DNA of 21,392 nt from Flavobacteriales bacterium (GCA_947375085.1 CANCEQ010000028.1:1-21392); one strand, 5' to 3'. Positions 7,833-16,742 are shown, numbered from the stretch's first letter. Program-made: numbers and translations. Notes: a model not told the origin generated them from the letters alone.

Positions 7833-7862
7833 TTTGATGTGATTGAATAAAAATTAACTTTG
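7833..7862 (+). promoter_or_regulatory. Bacteroidota-type promoter of the ureohydrolase-fold gene
   Basis: TTTG at 7833-7836, an 18-base spacer, and TAACTTTG at 7855-7862. This is a perfect match to the -33 TTTG and -7 TAnnTTTG elements of the Bacteroidota housekeeping sigma factor. The start codon is 13 bases beyond, giving a very short leader. It is the best promoter in the window. Confidence 0.65.
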
Positions 7863-7875
7863 ATAAAAAGTTAAA

Positions 7876-9033
7876 ATGAAAGACGTATCTATATATTTTA
7901 CCCCTTTAACAAATGATGTTGAATATAACGAAGGAACAATCGGTAACTCGATTAAAAGACACTTCGAAAATGATTTTCCAGAATTAGATTCAAATGGAAT
8001 TGCTTTAATTTATGTTCCTGAATTTAGAAATGGAGAAATTCAATTTCAAGGTAAATCAAATGACAATTTTAGACATTATTTTTACAATTTGTTTATAGGT
8101 GCAGGATGGGATTTAAAATTATATGATTTAGGAACCATTCTTCCAGGTAATGAAATTGAAGATACATATTTTGCAGTTTCTCAGGTAGTAGCCGAATTAG
8201 TTAAAAATAAAATTATTCCACTAATTATAGGAGGTACTCAGGATTTAACATATTCACTTTATAAAGGCTATGAAAAATTAGAGCAGATGATTAATATTTG
8301 TTCAGTTGATAGTAAATTAGATTTAGGCAATCCTGATGAATCAATTCATAAGGACGGTTATTTAAGTCAATTATTAACTCATCGTCCTTGTTTTTTATTT
8401 AATAATTCAAACATTGGTTGTCAAGCACCTTTGGTAAATAAAAGTGAAATTGATTTATTTGAGAAGTTGTATTTCGATATCTGTAGATTAGGTGAGTTTA
8501 ATTCAGATTTCAAGAGAGCAGAACCACATTTGAGAAATGCAGACATTTTAAGTTTAGACTTACAAAGTATTAAGAGTTCTGATTTTAGAGGGAAATACTA
8601 TGATTCGCCAAATGGCTTTTATTCAGAACAAATATGTCAAATTTCAAAATATGCAGGAATTAGTGACAAGTTAACTTCTTTTGGAATTTTCAATTTATTC
8701 CCTGAAGGTAATTTACATTCGACAGACCATTTAGTTGCACAAATTATTTGGTATTTTATAGATGGGGTAAGTCAGCGAAAGGGAGATTTTCCAATAGGAA
8801 GTAAAAAGGATTATTTTAAATTTTCAGTAAACTTAGACGATTTTAAGGATGAAATCGTATTCTATAAAAGTGATAAGTCTGAAAGATGGTGGATGGAAGT
8901 TCCGTATCCCCCAAATGAACAGATGAAATATGAAAGACATCATTTAGTTCCTTGTGATAAAAATGATTATGAAAAAGCAATGAAAAATGAAATACCTGAC
9001 CTATGGTGGAAAACCTACCAGAAATTAGGTTAG
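7876..9033 (+). CDS. degenerate formimidoylglutamase/arginase-family protein
   Basis: Ureohydrolase-fold protein of 385 aa, which databases would probably call formimidoylglutamase. The three manganese-site motifs are eroded. GGxH(D/S) reads 'GGTQD' (119-123, His to Gln122). DxHxD reads 'DSKLD' (145-149, His to Lys147). SxDxDxxDP reads 'SLDLQSIKSSD' (226-236, second Asp to Gln230). Asp145, Asp149 and Asp228 remain. Such a site is unlikely to hold the two-Mn centre, so catalysis on amidine substrates is doubtful. The C-terminal tail ('RWWMEVPYPPN', 'HHLVPCD', 'DLWWKTYQKLG') goes beyond the catalytic fold. It lies just before porP-gldKLMN, a linkage I recall from other Flavobacteriia. A structural or T9SS-linked role is inference. 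Confidence 0.88.
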   Translation: MKDVSIYFTPLTNDVEYNEGTIGNSIKRHFENDFPELDSNGIALIYVPEFRNGEIQFQGKSNDNFRHYFYNLFIGAGWDLKLYDLGTILPGNEIEDTYFAVSQVVAELVKNKIIPLIIGGTQDLTYSLYKGYEKLEQMINICSVDSKLDLGNPDESIHKDGYLSQLLTHRPCFLFNNSNIGCQAPLVNKSEIDLFEKLYFDICRLGEFNSDFKRAEPHLRNADILSLDLQSIKSSDFRGKYYDSPNGFYSEQICQISKYAGISDKLTSFGIFNLFPEGNLHSTDHLVAQIIWYFIDGVSQRKGDFPIGSKKDYFKFSVNLDDFKDEIVFYKSDKSERWWMEVPYPPNEQMKYERHHLVPCDKNDYEKAMKNEIPDLWWKTYQKLG

Positions 9034-9144
9034 TTAAAATTTGTTTTTTTTTCACAAAATTAAAGATATGTAAATAAAATTAACTATTTTAGTCCCCAAT
9101 TCTGCTTTTTTTCTCTTTGAAAGAGGGTGTAAAAATGACTAAAT

Positions 9145-10083
9145 ATGATTAAACGGATAATTTTTTTATCGTCTTTACTTTTAGTTTTTGTTGGTTCTGT
9201 TCAATCGCAACAAGATCCACTTCTTACTCATTTTATCTATAATAAAATGGGGTTTAATCCTGGTTCAACAGGTTTAGATGAGGGTTTTTCAGCTACGACA
9301 GTTTATAGAAATCAATGGGGGAGAGTTGATGGAGCTCCTAATACTTCAATTCTGAATCTTGAAGGAAATATTAATCGTTTTTTTCCAGGAGGTGTTGGAA
9401 TAAATTTTTATCATGATGCAATTGGTTTTTCTAGACAGAATAATTTAATGTTAAATTATTCTTACCCGGTCAAATTAGGGAATAGTGTTTTAGGTGTAGG
9501 TATTGGCTTAGGGATGCAAAGTTTTGGGATGAAACCTACTTGGATTACTCCTGACCCAAGTGCTTCTGGTTTAGCTGATAAATCGTTGCCAATAGGTTTT
9601 AATTCTGCTGGTTTGGATTTAAATCTAGGGCTTTATTATAAGTCTAATTTAGGTTTTTATGCTGGTTTATCGTCAACACATATTAATACTGCAGATTTAA
9701 AGGAAGGGTTGTCAGGTAATTATAAAGTTATAAGACATTATTATTTAATGGGTGGGTATCGTACAAAAAATATTGGTCCTGGTTATTTAGATGCACAAAT
9801 GTTGATGAAAACGGAATTAAAGTTTTATTCTTTTGATTTTAATGCAAGATATATGTTGAATCAATATAATTCATACATTGGTTTAACTTATAGAACATCT
9901 GATTGTATTGCAATAATTTTAGGTATGGATCCTATTAAAAATTTAACTATAGGATATTCTTATGATTTAACATTAAGTAAATTGTCTAGTGTTTCAAGAG
10001 GTTCTCATGAGATTTTGATAAAATATCGTTATTATTTACCGGTTCCACCAGTAACTGTAACTAGAAATCCAAGATGGCTTTAA
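9145..10083 (+). CDS. porP: type IX secretion system membrane protein PorP/SprF
   Basis: 312-aa outer-membrane protein with a signal peptide (MIKRIIFLSSLLLVFVGSVQSQ). The mature start 'QQDPLLTHFIYNKMGFNPGS' and then 'TTVYRNQWGRVDGAPNTS' are the PorP/SprF signature; the rest is beta-strands ending in 'EILIKYRYYLP'. PorP-type proteins are needed for type IX secretion. Some partner the cell-surface adhesin or its attachment machinery. Its place directly before gldK is the porPKLMN order of Porphyromonas, whereas Flavobacterium johnsoniae keeps sprF elsewhere (from memory). The 114-base gap to gldK holds no terminator, so one operon is likely, though no clear promoter is seen before porP either. 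Confidence 0.93.
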   Translation: MIKRIIFLSSLLLVFVGSVQSQQDPLLTHFIYNKMGFNPGSTGLDEGFSATTVYRNQWGRVDGAPNTSILNLEGNINRFFPGGVGINFYHDAIGFSRQNNLMLNYSYPVKLGNSVLGVGIGLGMQSFGMKPTWITPDPSASGLADKSLPIGFNSAGLDLNLGLYYKSNLGFYAGLSSTHINTADLKEGLSGNYKVIRHYYLMGGYRTKNIGPGYLDAQMLMKTELKFYSFDFNARYMLNQYNSYIGLTYRTSDCIAIILGMDPIKNLTIGYSYDLTLSKLSSVSRGSHEILIKYRYYLPVPPVTVTRNPRWL

Positions 10084-10197
10084 ATAAAAAATTAACAAAA
10101 ATTGTAACCATTTAAGTAAACATTCCGTTATATAAGAAAATAGACTCTTTTGGTTGATGTTTGAGTATTCGGAAAAAAGATAATAAAAAAGGTAGAT

Positions 10198-11775
10198 ATG
10201 AAAAAACTATTGTTAATCGGTTTAATAGGTGTAGTCCTTGCTTCTTGTAGTTCAAGAACAGGACATCTTACTGGGGTATTAGTAAGACCTATGTATTATC
10301 CTGAAATTCCATTGGGAATGATTTACGTTCCATCAGGTGGATTTAATATGGGGGAGAATGATCAAGATGTACCATTTCTTCATCAAACTCGTTCTAAGTC
10401 CGTTTCGGTTCAGGCATTTTACATGGATCAAACTGAGATTTCGAATAATGAATATCGTCAATTCGTAAGTTGGGTTCGTGATTCTATTGCTCGTGATAAA
10501 ATTTATTTGAACGAAGCAGGAAGAACTTCAGGATATAAAAATGAAGAATGGACAGATGAATTAGCTAAAGAATGGATTAATTACCAAGATTTATATTTTG
10601 ATGAAGGTACTTTAGAGTATACTGAATATGACCCTTCTGATAGAACTTTAGGTAGAAGTTTATTCAACTTGAATTGGGATAGACCAATTAATTATGAAGA
10701 TCCAGCATTGGTTCCATTGTTAGCTGATATGTATTATCCACAACCTGAAAGATTTTTCAGAAGAAAAGAAATAGATACTAGAAAATTAATGTACAAATAC
10801 TATTGGGTAGATATGATCGAAGCTTCTAAAAGAGGACGTATCAATATTACACCTGATGGATTTGATAACCAAGGAGAGAAAATTGTTGCTGAACACCGTA
10901 CTTTAGAGACTCCTCCACATCCATTTACAAAAGACCCTCAAGGTCAAGATTTGGATTTAGGACATTTTAACAAAAAAGGTCAAAACAATGCTATTCGTGG
11001 TCATGAAAACAGACAACGTTTTATCATTGACGAGGTAATCAATGTATATCCAGATACATTATGTTGGATTCGTGACTTTACTTATTCATTCCATGATCCA
11101 ATGACACAGATGTATTTTTGGCATCCATCATACGATAACTATCCTGTAGTTGGAGTAACTTGGTTCCAAGCAAAAGCATTTAGTATTTGGAGAACACAAT
11201 TATTGAATTCTTGGTTAATTTCAATGGGTGATATTTTCGTGAATGATTTCAGATTACCTTCTGAGGCAGAATGGGAGAGAGCATCTCGTGGAGATTTAGC
11301 GTTATCACCATATCCTTGGGGAGGACCTTATATCAGAAATGAAGCAGGTTGTTTCTTAGGAAACTTCAAACCAATGAGAGGTAGATATTTTGAAGATGGA
11401 GGTTTCCATACAGTTAAAGTATTCTCTTATAATCCAAATGGTTGGGGATTATATTGTATGTCAGGAAACGTTGCTGAGTGGTGTGAAACTGCTTTCGATG
11501 AATCTATGAATGAATTCTCTCATGATTTGAATACAGATTACAGATACAATGCAATGGACTGGGATCCACCATCAATGAAAAGAAAAGTATTGCGTGGAGG
11601 TTCTTGGAAAGACATAGGATACTATTTACAAAATTCAACAAGAACATTTGAATATCAAGACAGTGCTAAATCTTATATTGGATATAGAGATGTAATGACT
11701 CACCTTGGTCGTGGAGGTCGTGATTTCACAAAAGAAGGAGGAGAGGAAATTCAAAGTGATATTCAGTTAAGATAA
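10198..11775 (+). CDS. gldK: gliding motility/T9SS lipoprotein GldK (PorK)
   Basis: 525-aa lipoprotein; signal ends in L-A-S-C with lipidated Cys17. The mature part is an FGE/sulfatase-modifying-factor fold: 'GMIYVPSGGFNMGENDQD' (40-57), 'FYMDQTEISNNEYRQF' (74-89), 'RLPSEAEWERASRG' (about 353), 'GNVAEWCE' (about 423), 'VLRGGSW' (about 464). The Cys-containing end of true formylglycine enzymes is replaced by 'QNSTRTFEY', so it is structural, not enzymatic. A large insertion lies between the first and second halves, as usual in GldK. With GldN it builds the periplasmic ring attached to the outer membrane. Leader bases before the ATG are A-rich. It is followed by gldL after 52 bases. Confidence 0.97.
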   Translation: MKKLLLIGLIGVVLASCSSRTGHLTGVLVRPMYYPEIPLGMIYVPSGGFNMGENDQDVPFLHQTRSKSVSVQAFYMDQTEISNNEYRQFVSWVRDSIARDKIYLNEAGRTSGYKNEEWTDELAKEWINYQDLYFDEGTLEYTEYDPSDRTLGRSLFNLNWDRPINYEDPALVPLLADMYYPQPERFFRRKEIDTRKLMYKYYWVDMIEASKRGRINITPDGFDNQGEKIVAEHRTLETPPHPFTKDPQGQDLDLGHFNKKGQNNAIRGHENRQRFIIDEVINVYPDTLCWIRDFTYSFHDPMTQMYFWHPSYDNYPVVGVTWFQAKAFSIWRTQLLNSWLISMGDIFVNDFRLPSEAEWERASRGDLALSPYPWGGPYIRNEAGCFLGNFKPMRGRYFEDGGFHTVKVFSYNPNGWGLYCMSGNVAEWCETAFDESMNEFSHDLNTDYRYNAMDWDPPSMKRKVLRGGSWKDIGYYLQNSTRTFEYQDSAKSYIGYRDVMTHLGRGGRDFTKEGGEEIQSDIQLR

Positions 11776-11827
11776 GAAGCTAAATAAAAAACAAAGTAAA
11801 ACAATAACCAAAAAAAAACTAAAAGTT

Positions 11828-12682
11828 ATGAGTTCAGGAGGCGGAAGTATATTCGAAAGTAAAAAGTTTAAAACAATCATGAAGTTCGTCTACGGATGGG
11901 GAGGAGCTGTAGTAATTGTTGGAGCGATGTTTAAAATTCAACACTGGCCAGGAGCAACTGTCATGTTGATTGGAGGATTAGGAATTGAGGCATGTATCTT
12001 TATCTTATCTGCTTTCGAACCTTTACATGAGGATCCAAATTGGGAACTTGCTTATCCTGAATTAGCTTTAGGTCATTCAGATGATTTAGATCACGAAGCA
12101 GAACCAATAGTTAGTTCAAGAGCTGCAAGAGGTGCTGTTCAACAAGTACACGTTTCTGGTGTTACTGAACACTTAGATGAAATGTTAAGTCAAGCTAATA
12201 TTGATGCTGCATTATTAGAAAGATTAGGAGATGGAATGAGAGCATTAGGAGAAAATGCTGCACAATTACAAGGTGTTTCTTCTGCTGCAGCTGCAACAGA
12301 TTCTTATGTATCTAGTTTACAAGCTGCATCTGATAAAGTTTCTAACTTATCTGAGGCTTATGAAAGAGCATCTGTTTCAATATCAGGAATGACTTCTTCA
12401 ACTGCTGAAGGTGAATCATTTGGTGAACAAATGCAAAAAGTTTCTAAAAACTTAGCTGCATTGAACAATGTATATGAATTACAATTAAAAGGTTCTTCTG
12501 CTCATTTAGAAACAACTGAAAAATTCCAATCTCAAGTAGCTGAAATGATGAAAAATCTTTCTGATTCTACTGAGGATACAAAACGTTACAAAGAAAATAT
12601 GGCAATGTTGTCAGCTAACCTTACTGATTTAAATACAGTATATGGTAATATGTTGAAAGCAATGTCTATTAATAAAGGTTAA
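11828..12682 (+). CDS. gldL: T9SS/gliding motor protein GldL (PorL)
   Basis: 284-aa inner-membrane stator protein with two N-terminal transmembrane helices (about 21-36 and 43-63), then a long cytoplasmic coiled-coil-rich region with many Ser/Ala heptads (from about 100 to the end). GldL5-GldM2 is the proton-motive-force-driven rotary motor. Charged residues known to matter in the F. johnsoniae protein have counterparts here at matching spacing: Tyr22, Lys36, His39, Glu54 (inside helix 2, 'GLGIEACIF') and Glu64 ('LSAFEPL'). The assignment of equivalence is by spacing, from memory. It should therefore be energised normally. It is flanked by gldK and gldM (74-base gap). Confidence 0.97.
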   Translation: MSSGGGSIFESKKFKTIMKFVYGWGGAVVIVGAMFKIQHWPGATVMLIGGLGIEACIFILSAFEPLHEDPNWELAYPELALGHSDDLDHEAEPIVSSRAARGAVQQVHVSGVTEHLDEMLSQANIDAALLERLGDGMRALGENAAQLQGVSSAAAATDSYVSSLQAASDKVSNLSEAYERASVSISGMTSSTAEGESFGEQMQKVSKNLAALNNVYELQLKGSSAHLETTEKFQSQVAEMMKNLSDSTEDTKRYKENMAMLSANLTDLNTVYGNMLKAMSINKG

Positions 12683-12756
12683 TATTAATTAATCAAGATA
12701 ATTACTTAGGTAATTCAAACAATTAATTTAATAACCAATAAAAAGAAAGTAAAGAC

Positions 12757-14511
12757 ATGAGTGGAGGAAAAGAAACCCCAAGGCAGAAGATGGTCGGTCT
12801 GATGTATTTAGTACTTTTAGCTCTTTTGGCGATGAACGTATCAAAAGCGGTATTAGATGCATTCGTTGCTATTGAAAAAAATATTCAAGTTGGTGCTGTA
12901 ACTCAAATGGATAGAGGAGATTCAGCTGAAAAAGATTTGAAAGAAGAATTAAATGATAAAACAAATCCAGCTAAGGTTGAAAAAGTTAAGTACTATTTAA
13001 CTATTGTAGCAAAAATTAATAAGATTGCAGCTGAAAGAATCGAGGAAATCGATAATTTGAAAGTTGAATTATTAGGTTTATGTGGTGAGGATGTTAAAAC
13101 AGTTAAACCTGATGATCATGAAAAGGTTATTTGGGTTGCTTATGATAAAGCTAAAGCTCCTTTAAAACCAGCTGTAATTAACTTGATGGGTATTCAAGCA
13201 AAAGATCAGTATGATATCCCTATGCATACCATTATTGGTGAAAATTTAGAGCCAGTAACAGGTGTTGGTAAAGAATTATTTGCTAACTATTGTAAATACA
13301 GAAATGATATATGTGATATAGTTGGTACATATGCCCCTCCAGGTGGTAAATCATTCACATTTAAGTCTAAAGCAATTAATACTTTTGCTAATAACCAAGA
13401 GTTAGAAAAGCAAGTAGATAAAATGATGGATGCTAATAAAACATACAATGCTCAGGATGATAGAGAAGTAATTAAGCAAATCTACATGTCTTTATCTAAA
13501 AATGAGTATGCTGATATGGAAGAAGAGAAGCATTTACACTGGATTGCTAGAACTTTTGACCACTCACCAATTGTTGCGGCTATTGCATCTTTAACTGCAT
13601 TAGAACAAGAGGTATTAGCTGCACGTGCTTCAGCTATTGCTCATATTAAAAGTAGAGTTTCTACGGGTGAATATAGTTTCAACAAAGTAATGCCTTTGGC
13701 TTTTGGTCCTGGTATTGCTAATTCAGGTGATGAAGTTGAAGTAAACGTGATGATGGCTGCATTTGACTCTGATAATCAACCAATCGTAACTGGTCCTGGA
13801 GCTATTTCTGTAGCTGATGGTAAAGGTACTGTTAAGGTAAAAGTTAGTGGAGGTGCTGAAATGGTTTTAAATGGTACAGTTGCTGTGAAGAAAAAATCAG
13901 GTGAAATGAAAACTGAAAAATGGACTCATACAATTAAAATTATGAAACCACAAGGAACAGTTTCTTTACCTGAAATGAACGTAATGTACAGAGGTTATAA
14001 AAATGTTGTTCAAGGTGTTGCTTCAGGATATGATCAAACAGTTTTAACTGGAAGTGGTGTGACTTTAACAAAAACAGCTACAGGTTACATTGGTAATCCA
14101 GGTGCAGGTAGAACTTGTGAAATCACAGTTGCTGGTAAAAACTCAATTACAAATAAAACAGTTACTTTAGGTAAATTTCCTTTTAGAGTTTCTAACTTAC
14201 CGGCACCACAAGTTTTCTTGGGTACAATTGCAACTGGTTCTTCTGTGGGTAAATCAGCAATTGCTGGTATGACTAAATTGTTTGCTAAATATCCACCAGA
14301 AATTCCGTTATCTGCTGATTTCGCAGTTTCATCATGGGAAATTTCAGTTGCTGGAGCGCCAAAATCTGCTTCAGGTTCTGGTCCAGGATTAACACCTGAA
14401 GCTATTGGTTTAATTAAACAAGCTAAACCAGGTTCAAAAGTTAGTATTTCTGCAAAATACAAAGGTATGGGGTATGCAGGTAATATGGCTTCAATTATTA
14501 ATGTTCAGTAA
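12757..14511 (+). CDS. gldM: T9SS/gliding motor protein GldM (PorM)
   Basis: 584-aa protein with one N-terminal transmembrane helix ('MVGLMYLVLLALLAMNVSKAV', about 12-32) and a long periplasmic part of helical then beta-rich domains. Arg9 in 'GGKETPRQKM' matches the membrane-embedded arginine that pairs with the GldL glutamate. It spans the periplasm to push on the GldK-GldN ring. Length is somewhat above the 510-520 residues I recall for F. johnsoniae GldM and PorM, with the extra likely in the C-terminal half ('GVTLTKTATGYIGNPGAGRT' region). The last domain is rich in Gly, Ala and Ser. gldN follows 11 bases later, so they are tightly coupled. Confidence 0.97.
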   Translation: MSGGKETPRQKMVGLMYLVLLALLAMNVSKAVLDAFVAIEKNIQVGAVTQMDRGDSAEKDLKEELNDKTNPAKVEKVKYYLTIVAKINKIAAERIEEIDNLKVELLGLCGEDVKTVKPDDHEKVIWVAYDKAKAPLKPAVINLMGIQAKDQYDIPMHTIIGENLEPVTGVGKELFANYCKYRNDICDIVGTYAPPGGKSFTFKSKAINTFANNQELEKQVDKMMDANKTYNAQDDREVIKQIYMSLSKNEYADMEEEKHLHWIARTFDHSPIVAAIASLTALEQEVLAARASAIAHIKSRVSTGEYSFNKVMPLAFGPGIANSGDEVEVNVMMAAFDSDNQPIVTGPGAISVADGKGTVKVKVSGGAEMVLNGTVAVKKKSGEMKTEKWTHTIKIMKPQGTVSLPEMNVMYRGYKNVVQGVASGYDQTVLTGSGVTLTKTATGYIGNPGAGRTCEITVAGKNSITNKTVTLGKFPFRVSNLPAPQVFLGTIATGSSVGKSAIAGMTKLFAKYPPEIPLSADFAVSSWEISVAGAPKSASGSGPGLTPEAIGLIKQAKPGSKVSISAKYKGMGYAGNMASIINVQ

Positions 14512-14522
14512 TTTTTTGAATT

Positions 14523-15524
14523 ATGAAAAGTCTATTTTTTAGTGCAGCTTTAATTTTATTCGCTGGAACTAGTATTGCTCAACCAGAAATTAATGGTGGA
14601 CCAGTAAACGTTCCTGCTGACGGGATCGTTGATGGGGTTTTCATTCAAGAACATATTCCTACTAAACGTATGATACCTTACGAATTTGTAAGGGAAGCTG
14701 ATGTTATTTGGAGTCGTCGTGTATGGGAATCGATTGATCTTCGTGAGAAAATGAATCATCCTTTATATTTCCCTTTTGATGAGTATGATGCTTCGAATCA
14801 TTGGGTTAAGAACTCTTCAAGATGGAGTTTATGGACAATTTTAAAAACTCATATTTTGAATGGTGATTTAAGAGTTTTTTCTCCTTATAATCCATTTCAA
14901 TTTGATATAACTGATGGAGATCAGTTAAAGTACCCTATTGATCCTCAGCCTGGTATGAATTATTATACTGATAGTGCATACAGAAAGGAAGTTTTTGGTT
15001 TTATGGGTTCTTTAGGAGCTGAATCAACTACACCATTGTCTAATCAATTTGGTGAAGATAGTACGATTACTTTAGCTGATGGAACTATTCAAAATGTTTA
15101 TCCAGCGAGAGATACTTCTTGGTTTGTATCATCTGATATAATTCAGTATAGAATGAAAGAAGATTGGTTCTTTGATAAAGAAAGATCAGTTTTAGATGTT
15201 CGAATCATTGCTATTGCTCCTGTTGTATATGCTAAAGATGCTGACAAACAAATAACAGGTATGAAAGAACTTTTCTGGTTGTATTTCCCTCATTGTAGAT
15301 TCGTTTTAAATAACTACTTCGTTTATAATGATCAAAATGATGCACAATGGATGAGTTTTGATGATTTATTTTGGAAACGTAGATTTACTTGTGTAATTTA
15401 CAAGGAAAGTAATGTTTACGATAGAAAATTCGAAACTTACAAAACAGGTGTGGATGCTTTATTTGAAGCTGAAAAAGTAAAAGAAGAGATAAGAACAATT
15501 GAACATGATGTTTGGAGTTTCTAA
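14523..15524 (+). CDS. gldN: gliding motility/T9SS protein GldN (PorN), first copy
   Basis: 333-aa periplasmic protein with a signal peptide (MKSLFFSAALILFAGTSIA, cut about residue 19-20). Hallmarks: 'DGVFIQEHIPTKRMIPYEF' (37-55), 'WSRRVWESIDLREKMNHPLY', 'KNSSRWSLWTILKTHILNGD', 'YPARDTSWF', 'EDWFFDKERSVLDVRIIAIAP', 'WLYFPHCRFVLNNYF', 'QWMSFDDLFWKR'. It binds GldK to form the ring beneath the outer membrane. It is tightly linked to gldM and followed by an intrinsic terminator. The region before the RDTSWF motif (about 166-195) is the part that differs most from the second copy. Confidence 0.97.
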   Translation: MKSLFFSAALILFAGTSIAQPEINGGPVNVPADGIVDGVFIQEHIPTKRMIPYEFVREADVIWSRRVWESIDLREKMNHPLYFPFDEYDASNHWVKNSSRWSLWTILKTHILNGDLRVFSPYNPFQFDITDGDQLKYPIDPQPGMNYYTDSAYRKEVFGFMGSLGAESTTPLSNQFGEDSTITLADGTIQNVYPARDTSWFVSSDIIQYRMKEDWFFDKERSVLDVRIIAIAPVVYAKDADKQITGMKELFWLYFPHCRFVLNNYFVYNDQNDAQWMSFDDLFWKRRFTCVIYKESNVYDRKFETYKTGVDALFEAEKVKEEIRTIEHDVWSF

Positions 15525-15545
15525 AAACTTTATTTAATATTTTTA

Positions 15546-15577
15546 AAACCTCGGTATTTATACTGAGGTTTTTTTTT
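15546..15577 (+). terminator. intrinsic terminator closing porP-gldKLMN
   Basis: 11-bp stem (AAACCTCGGTA, 15546-15556, with TACTGAGGTTT, 15561-15571, one G-T pair), loop TTTA, then a T-run to 15577. It separates the operon from the second gldN copy. Confidence 0.93.
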
Positions 15578-15676
15578 GATTTTATGTAACGAATTGATTT
15601 AAATAGATTATATAATAAAAGTCAGTAATTATTCTAGATTGATTTCTGATAAATTATAAATTTAAATTTAATCGTT

Positions 15677-16660
15677 ATGAAATTACTATCGATATTTTCT
15701 TCTCTTGTCGTTTCGACAAATATTTTAGCTCAATATGGACCTATTAATGCTTCTGATGGAATTGTTAATGGAGTGTATATAACGGAGAATATTCCAACTA
15801 AAAAAATGATACCATATGAATTTGTTCGTGAGGCGGATGTAATTTGGAGTAAAAGGGTTTGGCAAACAATTGATTTAAGAGAAAAGATGAATCATTCTTT
15901 ATATTTCCCTCTTGACAATTATGATTCACGTTCTAATTGGGTGAAAAATTCTTCTAGATGGAGTTTGTGGACTATTCTTAAAACACATGTTTTAAACGGT
16001 GATTTAAGAGTTTTTTCTCCTTACAATCCTCAACAGTTTACAATTGCAGATGGTGACGATTTAAAGTATCCAATTGATCCAATACCCGGTAAAAATTATT
16101 ACACAGATTCAAATTTTAGAAACGAAATTTTTTCTTGTTTAGGAAGATTAGGACCGATACCAACTGTAGGTAGAATCGATGATAACGGAGATCCAATCAT
16201 GATTTTAGATAAAGATGGTAATTTAGTTCCTGATTACCCACCAAGAGATACTAGCTGGTTTTTGTCTGAAGATATTATTCAGTACCGTTTAAAAGAAGAT
16301 TGGTTTATGGACAAAGAAAGAGGTGTTATGGACGTTAGAATAATAGCAATTGCTCCTGTAATTTATGATAAAGATGATTCGGGTCAGATTATAGGAACAA
16401 GAGAGTTATTTTGGCTTTATTTCCCACATTGTAGATTTGTTCTTAATAATTATTATGCTTTTAATTCCAAAAATGATGCTCAATGGATGAGTTTTGATGA
16501 TTTATTTTGGAAACGTAAATTTTCTAGTTCAATTTATAAGGAAAGTAATGTTTACGATAGAGAAATAGGTACTTATAAAACGGGTGTAGATGCGCTTTTT
16601 GAAGCTGATAAAATCAAAGAAGAGGTTCGGACAATTGAACATGATGTTTGGAGTTTTTAA
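15677..16660 (+). CDS. GldN paralogue (second copy, GldO-like)
   Basis: 327-aa full-length GldN family protein with its own signal peptide (MKLLSIFSSLVVSTNILAQ). All hallmark blocks of the upstream gldN are kept ('NIPTKKMIPYEFVREADVIW', 'KNSSRWSLWTILKTH', 'RDTSWF', 'EDWFMDKERGVMDVRIIAI', 'QWMSFDDLFWKR'). By hand count 103 of 133 residues match between residues 27-159 and residues 33-165 of the first copy. The 30-residue stretch before RDTSWF differs almost entirely, and here it is rich in Asp/Gly ('DDNGDP', 'DKDGN'). The gene has a separate leader after a terminator and its own terminator, so it is independently transcribed. F. johnsoniae has a comparable gldN/gldO pair, where GldO partly replaces GldN. 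Confidence 0.95.
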   Translation: MKLLSIFSSLVVSTNILAQYGPINASDGIVNGVYITENIPTKKMIPYEFVREADVIWSKRVWQTIDLREKMNHSLYFPLDNYDSRSNWVKNSSRWSLWTILKTHVLNGDLRVFSPYNPQQFTIADGDDLKYPIDPIPGKNYYTDSNFRNEIFSCLGRLGPIPTVGRIDDNGDPIMILDKDGNLVPDYPPRDTSWFLSEDIIQYRLKEDWFMDKERGVMDVRIIAIAPVIYDKDDSGQIIGTRELFWLYFPHCRFVLNNYYAFNSKNDAQWMSFDDLFWKRKFSSSIYKESNVYDREIGTYKTGVDALFEADKIKEEVRTIEHDVWSF

Positions 16661-16666
16661 AATTTG

Positions 16667-16698
16667 AAGCTGTTTCTATTTAGAGACAGCTTTTTTTT
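16667..16698 (+). terminator. intrinsic terminator after the second gldN
   Basis: Stem AAGCTGTTTCTA / TAGAGACAGCTT (12 bp, one G-T), tiny loop, then T-run from 16691 to 16698. The opening lies just after the TAA of the second gldN. Confidence 0.92.
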
Positions 16699-16742
16699 AT
16701 CAAATGAATTATTTAAATGGTTTAATTCAGTTGATTAATTAA

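Noticed and set aside
10198..11775. Formylglycine-generating enzyme activity for GldK
   Set aside because: The fold is present but the C-terminal Cys region is replaced, and the neighbourhood is T9SS; it is structural.
14085..14462. Minus-strand frame of 125 codons inside gldM
   Set aside because: It lies wholly within a certain gldM coding region, with no start context or domain of its own.
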